Assembly (NCBI RefSeq): GCF_900060185.1
Contig: NZ_FIZY01000021.1
Location: 1-64,000, forward strand
DNA length: 64,000 bases
Source: Grimontia marina
GTDB lineage: Bacteria > Pseudomonadota > Gammaproteobacteria > Enterobacterales > Vibrionaceae
Direction: 5' to 3'
Shown here: positions 1 to 8,417 of the stretch, one piece after another
How the letters are laid out: every line of letters starts with the position of its first letter
Position numbering within the stretch: position 1 is the first letter of the stretch
Program-made: the position numbers and the translations under genes
Notes under the pieces: generated by a model
Database searches by the model: none
What the model saw: the letters and a program-made list of their open reading frames with translations, nothing else
Told to the model about the DNA's origin: nothing

Positions 1-251
1 ATAACTACATCATCCACAAAAGTAAAAAAACGAAGGCTTGGCTCAAGAAGAACCCAAAGTTCAGGCTGCTGTTCCAGCCCGTTTATTGCCCTTGGGTCAA
101 CGTCATAGAACGATTGTGGAATGCTCTCCATGAGACAATTACTCGGAATCACAGGTGTAAACATATGTGGCAATTGCTCAGGAAGGTGAAGCACTTTATG
201 GATAACGTATCGCCGTACCCGGGAGGTTGCCACGGCACGGCGAAAATGTAG
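1..251 (+). CDS. IS630-family transposase, C-terminal part
   Basis: The frame starting at base 3 encodes the last 82 residues of a DDE transposase and runs off the left edge. It contains the block [16 protein letters not shown], the typical C-terminal catalytic Glu region of IS630-family enzymes (SPWLNxIERLW in relatives), followed by TRNHRC and a short basic tail. The frame is intact to its TAG. Whether the N-terminal part and the first two Asp residues exist cannot be seen here. Confidence 0.85.
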   Translation, partial: NYIIHKSKKTKAWLKKNPKFRLLFQPVYCPWVNVIERLWNALHETITRNHRCKHMWQLLRKVKHFMDNVSPYPGGCHGTAKM

Positions 252-273
252 CACTATTCGGATCAGTTATTTA

Positions 274-1305
274 GGACATGAACCCGTAGAAGCGGTGTTC
301 AACCAAACTCAGCAATTGTGGCATGAGAAAACCCCGCATCCCGATTGGTACGGGCTCACTTTGCATGCCGTCGATGGCGTGGTTTGGCGAACGCCTGATA
401 CGACTGACAATGATAAGGCGTTTAGTCGAACAGGTAATAAAAAAACGACGTCAGACTATCCTCAAGTTCGCATGGTCTGCCACATGGAATTGACGAGCCA
501 TCTGCTCAACAGTGCCGCCTTTGACTCCGTCTCGGTCAGTGAGATTGACCTCACTGCTCAGTTTATCGACAAAGCCCAAGACAATAGCCTTACCCTGTTT
601 GACAAAGGCTTCTATGCATTGGGACTTCTCCATCGTTGGCAAAGCCAAGGAGAGGAAAGACACTGGCTAATTCCCCTGCGTAAAGGGGCGCAATATAAGA
701 CGTTAAGAAAACTGGGACGTGGTCAGGAGCTGGTTGAGCTCTCCCTGACGGCTCAAGCGAAAAAGAAGTGGGCAGATGCGCCGGATACACTGGAAGCCAG
801 ACTCATTACCACCAAGATAAAAGGGAAAGAAGTCAAACTGCTGACTTCCCTGACCGACCCTAAGCGTTATATAGGTGCAGATATCGCAGAGCTCTACAGT
901 CATCGCTGGGAAATCGAATTAGGCTACCGAGAGATGAAGCAGTACATGCTTCAAAATAGCCTGACGCTAAGAAGTAAAACGCCGGCGTTAGTGAAACAGG
1001 AGCTTTGGGGAATGCTGCTCGCCTATAACCTGTTGCGTTTTATGATGTGCCAGATGGCGTATTCCTTGAATACGGTGATGCCATACCAAATAGGCTTTAA
1101 GCAGGCATCGATATTTTTGGTGAGTCAGTTGCAGATGCTTCCGGCTGTCGCGCCCGGCAGATACCCAGAAGTACTCAGATATATCCTCGATATGGCAGAG
1201 AGCTTTGTGCTTCCAGAGAGGCGGGAGAGGACATATCCCAGAGCAGTAAAGAAAAGGCCCAGTCGCTATGCGACTAGGCCTTCTAGAAAGCGTCATTCAG
1301 CATAA
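274..1305 (+). pseudogene. IS4-family transposase, N-terminally truncated
   Basis: About 340 residues of an IS4-type DDE transposase. The C-terminal half has the family signature Y-x2-R-x3-E-x6-K ([18 protein letters not shown]) and the first catalytic Asp lies near DGVVWR. Full-length relatives are about 430-460 residues, so roughly the first 100 are missing. The frame is open upstream of the GTG at 295, reading [12 protein letters not shown], a conserved IS4 stretch, back to the IS630 junction. It is probably inactive. The ORF ends 38 bases before the end of the convergent focA-like gene. Confidence 0.8.
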
Positions 1306-1342
1306 TTCACATTCATTAAGCGATTAACGCTGCCTTTCTTTT

Positions 1343-2800
1343 TCAGACTGCCTGCGACATTTGACTGATTGTTTCATTCGCATTGTAGAGTGGGCGCATC
1401 GCCTTCAATACATCTGAGCGGGAGATAACGCCAACCAGACGATTGTTTTCCAGCACTGGAAGGATATGAGGTTTACTCATTTTCACTTCACGAACGCGGT
1501 CTTTAAGCGGTTTATAACTTAAGCTGGTCGCAATGCCCATGTCAGAAACAGGAAACGCTTTTTCTTTGTCGACGACTAAAAATTCAGCGACATCAATCAG
1601 GCTTTCGTTGGCGCTAAGAGCCGTTACATCGTCTTTCATCAAGTCACCTACGCATTGATCTGTATCTGGAAGGTAGTCCTCACACCATAGGTTGACCATC
1701 ACATCGTGCACTGAGAAGAAACCGACTACGTGCAGTTGATTGTCGCAAACCGGCGCACCAGTTAGATGGTTCGAAAGCAGAGCGTCGATAGCTTCAACAG
1801 TGCGGTCAGTGGCTTTCAATACAATCGGGCTGGTATTCATCAGATCTTTAACTTTCATTTTGTTCATCATGGCAGAATCCTTACTGGCTTTATTGAGTGT
1901 CACTGGCGAGTTGACGGCCAGCATTTCAGGTTGTTGCATTTGCTTTGTATAAATCCCCCAGTTGGCAAGGCCAACCAGCACAGCGCCACCGACAATGTTG
2001 CCAAGCGTCACTGGAACAAGGTTATTAACGATAAAATGGGAAACAGTTAAGTCAGCGTAACTTGATGCTGATACACCTAATTGCGTCCAGAAAGCGTCCG
2101 GTGAAAAATGAGAAATGACGATACCCAGCGGAACCATAAACATATTGGCGATGCTGTGTTCGAAACCGCTGGACACGAACATGGCGACAGGCAGTATGGT
2201 CATCACAGCTTTGACAACAGGATTTGCAGAGCAAAAGGTTAGCCAAATCGCTGTGCAGACAAGAATGTTACAGAGCACACCGAGTGTGAAAGCTTCAAGC
2301 CAAGTGTGGTGGAGCTTATGCTGTGCGATATTGAGTGCATTCAGCCCCCATTGACCGCCATCTAATTGGTACAGCCCTGCTGCTGTTACCAGCGCTAACA
2401 AAATCATTGCACCGATAAAGTTGCCCAGGTAGACCTTGACCCAAGTACTAAAAAGCTTTCCGATACCTACCTGGTTGTTGGCCCAGGAGATACTGGAGAG
2501 AACAGTGCTGGTGAAGAGCTCTCCTTCAAATATGACGATTAGGATCAGGCCCATACTGAATGCAAGTCCGCCAATCAGCCTAGTCATCCCCCAGCTTGCA
2601 CTGTCATTGCCTGTGGTGACTGTGATGTAGAAAAGAAACGCGAGGCCTATAAAGGCGCCAGCCAGTACAGCAAGGCTGATAGTTGCTCCGCTTCTTTTGC
2701 TGATTTTTTTCAGTGCATAGCGCTCTGCCTCGGACATCATTTCAGCCGCAGAGAAGCCTTTCACTGAGACGAAGTCGTGATCAGAATACGCAGTTGTCAT
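1343..2800 (-). CDS. Formate/nitrite channel family protein with C-terminal CBS domain pair
   Basis: A 485-residue inner-membrane protein. Residues about 20-285 form a formate/nitrite transporter (FNT) unit with six predicted membrane spans and the pore signature GFEHSIANM, whose His is the central gating residue in FocA/NirC. Residues about 315-475 form two CBS repeats (KVKDLMNTSPIVLKATD and HILPVLENNRLVGVISRSDVL). FocA itself is about 285 residues, so the CBS tail is an extra module that usually binds adenine nucleotides. A strong ribosome site (GAGGGGAAG) precedes the ATG. It is divergent from a LysR gene 219 bases away, which may regulate it. The transported anion is not certain from sequence. 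Confidence 0.88.
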   Translation of the reverse strand: MTTAYSDHDFVSVKGFSAAEMMSEAERYALKKISKRSGATISLAVLAGAFIGLAFLFYITVTTGNDSASWGMTRLIGGLAFSMGLILIVIFEGELFTSTVLSSISWANNQVGIGKLFSTWVKVYLGNFIGAMILLALVTAAGLYQLDGGQWGLNALNIAQHKLHHTWLEAFTLGVLCNILVCTAIWLTFCSANPVVKAVMTILPVAMFVSSGFEHSIANMFMVPLGIVISHFSPDAFWTQLGVSASSYADLTVSHFIVNNLVPVTLGNIVGGAVLVGLANWGIYTKQMQQPEMLAVNSPVTLNKASKDSAMMNKMKVKDLMNTSPIVLKATDRTVEAIDALLSNHLTGAPVCDNQLHVVGFFSVHDVMVNLWCEDYLPDTDQCVGDLMKDDVTALSANESLIDVAEFLVVDKEKAFPVSDMGIATSLSYKPLKDRVREVKMSKPHILPVLENNRLVGVISRSDVLKAMRPLYNANETISQMSQAV

Positions 2801-3019
2801 TTCTTCCCCTCCTGTGTTGTTTCATAGTGTTTTCCTTTTTCTTCGAGTCGGGCGGTGTACCTGACTTCCCTTTCAGACTAAGTGTGATTGAGTGGTCAAG
2901 TACAATTGATAATCTTTTGTTTTGTATTCATTTTTATTGATGATTTTTTTAGGGTAAGTACAATAACTCCATAATAATAAATAGGTTTAACGTTCACTGC
3001 TTTTCTGGGGAGGGAAGTT
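2801..3019. promoter_or_regulatory. Divergent promoter region of the FNT channel and LysR genes
   Basis: A 219-base AT-rich spacer between two divergently transcribed genes, the usual place for a LysR operator. Several T-n11-A type matches are possible, but none stands out enough to name. No convincing FNR or CRP box was seen. Confidence 0.4.
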
Positions 3020-3925
3020 ATGCGCTATTCACTTAAACAACTGGCAGTTTTCGATGCCGTTGCGGATTGCGGCAGCGTCAGTCAGGCAGCAGATTTACTG
3101 GCTTTGACCCAGTCTGCGACCAGTATGTCGCTGTCTCAGCTCGAGAAAATGTTGGGCAGGCCGCTTTTTGAGCGAAAAGGGAAGCGTCTAATCCTGACGC
3201 ATTGGGGTTCTTGGCTTCGCCCCAAAGCCAAACGGCTATTGAGAGACGCCAAACAGATTGAAATGGGCTTCTATGACCAGCACCTCTTGAGCGGAGAAAT
3301 TCGCTTGGGAGCGAGTCAAACCCCTGCAGAGCACTTGGTTCCAGACCTTATCAGTAATATTGATAATGACTTTCCAGAAATTCGAATTTCCTTAGGCGTT
3401 CACAGTACCAGTTCTATTATTCAGGGGGTCCTGAATTACCGATATGATCTTGGGATAATTGAAGGGCGGGTCGATGATAATCGGCTGCATCAAGAACCTT
3501 GGTGTACTGATCATCTAACGATTGTGGCAGCTGCTCATCATCCCTTTGCCAAGCGCGAACGCGTGAGTATAGCGCAGTTAGAGCAGGCGCAGTGGATTTT
3601 GCGTGAACATGGTTCGGGTACAAGGATGGCTTTTGAGAGCGCCATTTCGGGTCATATTGCCGATCTTGATGTGTGGCGTGAATACGAGCATATCCCGGTC
3701 ATACGCAGCCTTGTCGCCAACGGACAGTACGTGACTTGCCTGCCGTATCTCGATGTAGAGAGATACATTGAAGATGGGAAATTGGTAGCGCTGAACGTGC
3801 CAGAGTTGGATATCTCCCGTTCACTTTCTTTTGTGTGGCGGGCTGATATGGCAGAAAACCCGGTTGTGGATTGTTTCAAAAGGGAAGGCATTCGCATGAT
3901 GAAGCGACACCCTATGGTGATGTAA
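3020..3925 (+). CDS. LysR-family transcriptional regulator (YeiE-like)
   Basis: A 301-residue LysR protein: winged helix-turn-helix at residues 1-60 (LKQLAVFDAVADCGSVSQAA, then TQSATSMSLSQLE) and a periplasmic-binding-like effector domain from about 90. The N-terminus resembles E. coli YeiE, also in the phrase GKRLILT. The start has a strong ribosome site (GGGGAGGG). Its divergent neighbour, the FNT-CBS channel, is the likely target by LysR convention; the effector is unknown. Confidence 0.85.
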   Translation: MRYSLKQLAVFDAVADCGSVSQAADLLALTQSATSMSLSQLEKMLGRPLFERKGKRLILTHWGSWLRPKAKRLLRDAKQIEMGFYDQHLLSGEIRLGASQTPAEHLVPDLISNIDNDFPEIRISLGVHSTSSIIQGVLNYRYDLGIIEGRVDDNRLHQEPWCTDHLTIVAAAHHPFAKRERVSIAQLEQAQWILREHGSGTRMAFESAISGHIADLDVWREYEHIPVIRSLVANGQYVTCLPYLDVERYIEDGKLVALNVPELDISRSLSFVWRADMAENPVVDCFKREGIRMMKRHPMVM

Positions 3926-3943
3926 TCAATTCTGTTGATATAA

Positions 3944-3974
3944 AAAAGCGCGCAGTAAAAATACAGCGCGCTTT
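3944..3974. terminator. Bidirectional terminator between lysR and mltD
   Basis: Inverted repeat AAAGCGCGC / GCGCGCTTT with a 12-base loop, flanked by A runs on the left and T on the right, placed between the 3' ends of two convergent genes. Confidence 0.75.
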
Positions 3975-3990
3975 GTAATTTCATCGGGAA

Positions 3991-5562
3991 CTAGGCACTA
4001 ACTTTAGTGACATCGATGTAAAGCTTCAGTTTTTGTCCTGGCTGTATATACGCGTTCTTTTTCAGCGAGTTCCATTTCACCAAGTCCGACACCGATACCT
4101 TGTAGCGCGCAGCAATACCACTCAGGGAATCGCCTTCACGGATTTGGTAGAAGATAGTACGGATACGTGCGCCTTCATCGGCTTTTTTCCAAATCACCAA
4201 GTCCTGGCCAATGCGCAGCGGATCTTTAGGAGCCAAGCCATTCCACCGCGCCAGCGAGGTGTGTGATACACCATGCTTGCGTGCGATAGTCCAGAAACTA
4301 TCACCTTTTTGAACGGTATGGGTGAGTTTGATATCACCACGTTTCTTACTGGTTAGCTTGGCTAGACGCTGTGGAGCACTCAGCGTGTACTGACCTTCAT
4401 CTTTTAGAGACACAGGAATCAGTAGGTGCTCGCCAACGCGGATATTGGTACCTTTTAAACTATTGGTACGTTGTATCACTTTTACTGTTGTATTGTGACG
4501 TTTTGCAATCAGGCCCAGAGAGTCCCCGCTTTTCACTTTGTAGCGAGTAACTTTGATGCCCTGATTGTTGTTTTCATCCAGATTATTATTAAAACGTGCT
4601 ACGTTTTCTTTTGGCAGTAGTAGATGATTTGCACCGTCTGGCGCTGTTGCCCAATGGTTGTATGCAGGGTTTAGGCTCTGAAGCTCTGACAATGACAAGC
4701 CAGCGTAATTGGCAGCCAAAGCCAGATCCATTTGTACACCTGGTTCAACTTGTTCTACCACAGGCTTGTTAGCGATGACAGGCAGTTTCAAACCATAACG
4801 CTCTTTGTTTTTCACCACATCTGCGACGGCAATCAACTTAGGCACATAGCCGCTGGTTTCCTTTGGCAAAGAGAGATGCCAGAAGTCAGTTGGCAAACCC
4901 TTGGCCTTGTTCTTTTTGATCGCCCTGAATACGCGACCTTCACCGGTGTTATAAGCAGCAAGCGCATGCAGCCAGTCACCATCAAATTTATTGTGTAGGT
5001 ACTCCAACAAATCCAATGCAGCATCTGTTGATGCAATCACATCTCGACGGCCGTCATACCACCAGTTTTGCTCAAGGCCAAAACGGCGGCCTGTGTCCGG
5101 CACAAACTGCCAAAGGCCTGCTGCGCGACCATGAGAGTATGCAAATTGATCAAATGAGCTTTCTACAACAGGCAGAAGCGCGATTTCAAGAGGAATACCG
5201 CGCTCTTCTACTTTTTCAGTAATGAGGTAAAGGAAAGGTTCAGCGCGTTCAGCTACGGTTTTTAGATGCTGCGGATGCTTTAGGTACCAGTTGCGATAAT
5301 AGTTAACACGCTTATTTTCCGGTACAGGCATCTCTAGCTGCATGGCAATTCGTTCCCAGACATCATCCTGCGTTTGTGGCGTGATGACAGGCTCTCGCTC
5401 CCCGACCTTTTCAGTTTCGACTGCCGTCTGAGCGACGTCAGTGTTTACGAGGGCTTCTTCCTGTTGCTCTGGCGTGTTAGTCGTGGTTGCGACATCACTC
5501 TGGCCGGTAATTTGGCATCCTGCGAGGAACATCGATCCAACTAGCACATAACGGAACTTCAT
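3991..5562 (-). CDS. mltD: Membrane-bound lytic murein transglycosylase D
   Basis: Cleaves peptidoglycan glycan strands to 1,6-anhydro ends. I choose the ATG at 5562 (523 residues) because it gives a lipoprotein signal, MKFRYVLVGSMFLAGC, with lipidated Cys16; the longer frame starting at 5637 would run into gloB. The SLT domain has catalytic Glu134 in LLPVVESSFD, then GLWQF and AAYNTGEGRV. Three LysM repeats follow (YKVKSGDSLGLIAKRH, THTVQKGDSFWTIARKH, YQIREGDSLSGIAARY); E. coli MltD has two. It lies 71 bases downstream of gloB in the same direction, as in E. coli. Confidence 0.95.
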   Translation of the reverse strand: MKFRYVLVGSMFLAGCQITGQSDVATTTNTPEQQEEALVNTDVAQTAVETEKVGEREPVITPQTQDDVWERIAMQLEMPVPENKRVNYYRNWYLKHPQHLKTVAERAEPFLYLITEKVEERGIPLEIALLPVVESSFDQFAYSHGRAAGLWQFVPDTGRRFGLEQNWWYDGRRDVIASTDAALDLLEYLHNKFDGDWLHALAAYNTGEGRVFRAIKKNKAKGLPTDFWHLSLPKETSGYVPKLIAVADVVKNKERYGLKLPVIANKPVVEQVEPGVQMDLALAANYAGLSLSELQSLNPAYNHWATAPDGANHLLLPKENVARFNNNLDENNNQGIKVTRYKVKSGDSLGLIAKRHNTTVKVIQRTNSLKGTNIRVGEHLLIPVSLKDEGQYTLSAPQRLAKLTSKKRGDIKLTHTVQKGDSFWTIARKHGVSHTSLARWNGLAPKDPLRIGQDLVIWKKADEGARIRTIFYQIREGDSLSGIAARYKVSVSDLVKWNSLKKNAYIQPGQKLKLYIDVTKVSA

Positions 5563-5633
5563 TAATCTCTGACCTTTCAAAAAATGGCCGCTGATGATAC
5601 TCGGCCGGAACTCCTGCTTACAAGTGACTTGTG

Positions 5634-6392
5634 TCAAAATTCATCTTTCCAGCGTCGGAGCGCCGCAAAAGTTTCGGTATCCGTAGAGTCAGTCGCACCT
5701 TGACTCACTGCGGCTTTAACACTGTCCATGTGGGCGCGGAGGAAGGGGTTAATACACTTCTCCCGCCCAATCGAACTCGGCAACGTGGGGACGTTTTCCT
5801 CCCGAAGTGCCTTAGCTTCAACAACATATTCGTTAAGCGCAGTATTGTTCGGTTCAACCGCGAGAGCAAATTTCAGATTTGAAAGCGTGTATTCATGCGC
5901 ACAAAAGACCAGTGTGTTGTCCGGTAAAGACGCTAGATGTGTCAGAGATTGATGCATTTGTTGTGCAGTGCCTTCAAATAACCTGCCACAGCCTGCAGAA
6001 AATAGCGTATCCCCGCAAAACAGTATTCCCTCAGCATAATAGGCAATATGATCCAATGTGTGCCCTGGAACTTGGAAAGCTGTAAAGTCAGTGTTGAATA
6101 GTGTGAAGCTATCGCCATGCCTGAGTGGATGATTGACCATGGGGAAGCGCTCTGTCTCTGGTCCATAAACAGTGAGCTCCGGAAAGTGCTCGAGCAGTGT
6201 GTGGATACCGCCGATGTGGTCATTGTGGTGGTGAGTAACCAGCACTCCATCAAGTATCAGCCCTTCATTTCTCAGGGTTTCTAGCACAGGAATAGCATCG
6301 CCTGGATCGACGACAACGCAATGATTGTCATCATTTTTTAGCAGCCAGATGTAATTATCAGTGAATGCGGGTATGCTTGTTACAGATAGCAT
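5634..6392 (-). CDS. gloB: Hydroxyacylglutathione hydrolase (glyoxalase II)
   Basis: Hydrolyses S-D-lactoylglutathione to D-lactate and glutathione, the second step of methylglyoxal detoxification in the cytoplasm. A 252-residue metallo-beta-lactamase-fold enzyme with the binuclear metal motif THHHNDH at residues 53-59. The ATG at 6392 is preceded by GGAGAG at good spacing and starts MLSVTSIPAFTDNYIW, the normal GloB N-terminus; a longer frame to 6503 overlaps the divergent yafS gene and is not needed. Confidence 0.96.
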   Translation of the reverse strand: MLSVTSIPAFTDNYIWLLKNDDNHCVVVDPGDAIPVLETLRNEGLILDGVLVTHHHNDHIGGIHTLLEHFPELTVYGPETERFPMVNHPLRHGDSFTLFNTDFTAFQVPGHTLDHIAYYAEGILFCGDTLFSAGCGRLFEGTAQQMHQSLTHLASLPDNTLVFCAHEYTLSNLKFALAVEPNNTALNEYVVEAKALREENVPTLPSSIGREKCINPFLRAHMDSVKAAVSQGATDSTDTETFAALRRWKDEF

Positions 6393-6423
6393 TGAATCTC
6401 TCCAGCTATAACTCAAAAACACT

Positions 6424-7149
6424 ATGAAACCAGCACGCAGCCAACGTCCACTGGAATACCCATATACTTGGGACCAATTCGCACATGGCGAATGGGCTTG
6501 CACGCACGTACAAACGCGGCTGGATGAGTGGTTACCCAGACTGTTTGGTTATCACATGCTGAAGCTTGGTGGCCTGAGTTGCGAGATGGCGACAGGGCAT
6601 TGTAACATTCAGCATCAGGTCTGTATTGATAAGCTCAATCCACTGAGAAACATGGAGGCTGAGAGCTACGACCTGCCTTTCCTCGATAAAGCCTTCGACG
6701 TTTGTATTCTGGCCAATCAGCTTGATTACACCGATGACCCTCACCGGTTGTTGCGCGAAATTGACCGTGTCATGATAGACGATGGTTACCTGATCCTCTC
6801 AGGAGTAAATCCCAGTAGTTTGATGGGGATCGGTCGATTAATTCCTTGGCGTAAGAATCAACTGCCTTGGAGTGGACGGATGTTTACGCCATTAAGGGTG
6901 AGGGACTGGTTAGGAGTGCTGAATTACGAAATCGTGGAGATGTCTTGTTTCGGGATGATTCCGGCGACGCGTCACCGTACATGTGGCGTATGGTTTGAGA
7001 ATGCCTGCTCAGGACTGTTACCAGCAATTGGCTCGCTCTATTTTTTTGTTGCCCGCAAGCGAACCTATCCCCTTAGGCCAATCAAACCGAAATGGAAGCT
7101 CAAAAAGTCGCTATCGCCGGTGAGTGTGAATTACCGCACCGGCGGTTGA
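6424..7149 (+). CDS. yafS: Class I SAM-dependent methyltransferase, YafS family
   Basis: A 241-residue protein matching the methyltransferase that sits between gloB and rnhA in E. coli. The domain is a divergent Rossmann methyltransferase: LKLGGLSCEMATG stands in for the glycine-rich SAM loop, FDVCILANQLDYTDDPHRLLREIDRVM is the motif IV-V region, and LILSGVNPSSLMG follows. The C-terminus (about 35 residues) is basic. It is divergent from gloB by 31 bases. The substrate is unknown. Confidence 0.85.
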   Translation: MKPARSQRPLEYPYTWDQFAHGEWACTHVQTRLDEWLPRLFGYHMLKLGGLSCEMATGHCNIQHQVCIDKLNPLRNMEAESYDLPFLDKAFDVCILANQLDYTDDPHRLLREIDRVMIDDGYLILSGVNPSSLMGIGRLIPWRKNQLPWSGRMFTPLRVRDWLGVLNYEIVEMSCFGMIPATRHRTCGVWFENACSGLLPAIGSLYFFVARKRTYPLRPIKPKWKLKKSLSPVSVNYRTGG

Positions 7150-7154
7150 GATAT

Positions 7155-7622
7155 TTACTCGGAAGGGATGTAACCTTCATCTGGCCCTGTCGGGTTTTCT
7201 GCCGCTGTTCTTGCTAATTCATCACAGCGTTCGTTTTCCGGGTGCCCTGCATGACCTTTCACCCATTGCCAGTCAACTGTGTGGCGTTGGGTTTCGGTAT
7301 CAAGACGCTTCCATAAATCAGCATTTTTTACCGGCTTCTTGTCTGCTGTTTTCCAGCCGCGCTTCTTCCAGTTATGTATCCACTGAGTGATGCCTTGACG
7401 CACATATTGACTGTCTGTCGTCAGTGTTACGCTGCAGGATTCTTTCAGGCTTGCCAGACCAATAATGGCAGCCAGCAGTTCCATGCGGTTGTTGGTGGTG
7501 AGATTGAAGCCCTCGCTCATCTCTTTTTCATGCTGTTTATAGCGCATGACCACGCCATAACCACCTGGTCCTGGATTACCCAGACAAGAACCGTCCGTGA
7601 AAATTTCTACCTGCTTGACCAT
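7155..7622 (-). CDS. rnhA: Ribonuclease HI
   Basis: Degrades RNA in RNA-DNA hybrids. 155 residues, the same length as the E. coli enzyme, with the full catalytic set visible: Asp10 ([11 protein letters not shown]), Glu48 ([10 protein letters not shown]), Asp70 (LTTDSQYV) and Asp134 (NERCDELA). It is divergent from dnaQ with a 51-base spacer, the classical rnhA/dnaQ arrangement in enterobacteria and vibrios. Confidence 0.97.
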   Translation of the reverse strand: MVKQVEIFTDGSCLGNPGPGGYGVVMRYKQHEKEMSEGFNLTTNNRMELLAAIIGLASLKESCSVTLTTDSQYVRQGITQWIHNWKKRGWKTADKKPVKNADLWKRLDTETQRHTVDWQWVKGHAGHPENERCDELARTAAENPTGPDEGYIPSE

Positions 7623-7673
7623 ATTTGTTAGTATCTGAGGAAATTAATCGCCAAGTCTGACACAAGTGCCGCT

Positions 7674-8417
7674 ATGAAAGCCAGTTACGACAGAATTATC
7701 GTTCTCGATACCGAAACCACGGGTATGAACCGTGAAGGTGGTCCGCATTATGAAGGACACCGCATCATTGAGATCGGTGCAGTGGAAATCATCAACCGCA
7801 AGCTGACCGGTCGCCATTTCCATGTGTACATCAAACCTGATCGCGACATCGATCCGGAAGCGATCTCCGTACACGGTATTACTGATGAGTTTTTGCATGA
7901 TAAGCCGGAATACGGTGACATTCACGCTGAGTTTATCGAGTTCATTAAAGGCGCGGAGCTTGTTGCCCATAACGCGTCCTTCGATACCGGCTTCATGGAC
8001 TATGAATTCCATATGCTGGATCCGTCGATTGGCAAAACCGACGACTTCTGCAAGGTGACTGATACGCTTGCCATGGCGAAGAAAATCTTCCCGGGCAAAC
8101 GAAACAACCTTGACATTCTCTGTGAACGCTACGGCATAGATAACTCGCACCGCACCCTTCACGGCGCTTTGCTCGATGCCGAGATTCTGGCTGACGTTTA
8201 CCTGTTAATGACAGGTGGCCAGACGACGCTCAAGTTCAGTGGTAGTGATTCAAACGAAGAAGGCGGTGGTGGTGAAGCCATCCGACGTGTCGAGGCGGGT
8301 ACGAAAAAGCTAAAGATTATCAGCGCCTCTGCCGATGAACTAAGTGAACATGAAAAACAGCTGGATATCATCGAAAAGAATGGCAGCTGTTTGTGGAGGC
8401 AACAGGAGAGTGTATGA
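7674..8417 (+). CDS. dnaQ: DNA polymerase III epsilon subunit, 3'-5' proofreading exonuclease
   Basis: Proofreading subunit of the replicative polymerase core. 247 residues: exonuclease domain with Asp12/Glu14 (VLDTETTGM, motif I), HNASFDTGFM (motif II) and HRTLHGALLDAEILADVY (motif III), then a flexible linker and a C-terminal tail (EHEKQLDIIEK.G) that in E. coli contacts the alpha subunit. Its TGA overlaps the ATG of the next gene (ATGA at 8414), suggesting translational coupling. Confidence 0.96.
   Translation: MKASYDRIIVLDTETTGMNREGGPHYEGHRIIEIGAVEIINRKLTGRHFHVYIKPDRDIDPEAISVHGITDEFLHDKPEYGDIHAEFIEFIKGAELVAHNASFDTGFMDYEFHMLDPSIGKTDDFCKVTDTLAMAKKIFPGKRNNLDILCERYGIDNSHRTLHGALLDAEILADVYLLMTGGQTTLKFSGSDSNEEGGGGEAIRRVEAGTKKLKIISASADELSEHEKQLDIIEKNGSCLWRQQESV

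Larger units (their letters stand above)
1..1310 (+). mobile_element. Nested insertion-sequence remnants (IS630 next to truncated IS4)
   Basis: Two transposase fragments of different families lie end to end in the same direction. The IS630-type frame stops at 251, and an IS4-type frame lacking its N-terminus is readable from about 262-274. The junction therefore falls at roughly 252-272, most simply explained by an IS630-family element inserted in, or recombined with, an older IS4-family copy. The left end is outside the window. The right boundary lies before the end of the focA-like gene at 1343, but I could not identify terminal inverted repeats. Confidence in the class is high, in exact ends low. 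Confidence 0.8.

Noticed and set aside
7644-8162. Minus-strand ORF of 172 codons inside dnaQ
   Set aside because: Antisense shadow of the exonuclease domain.
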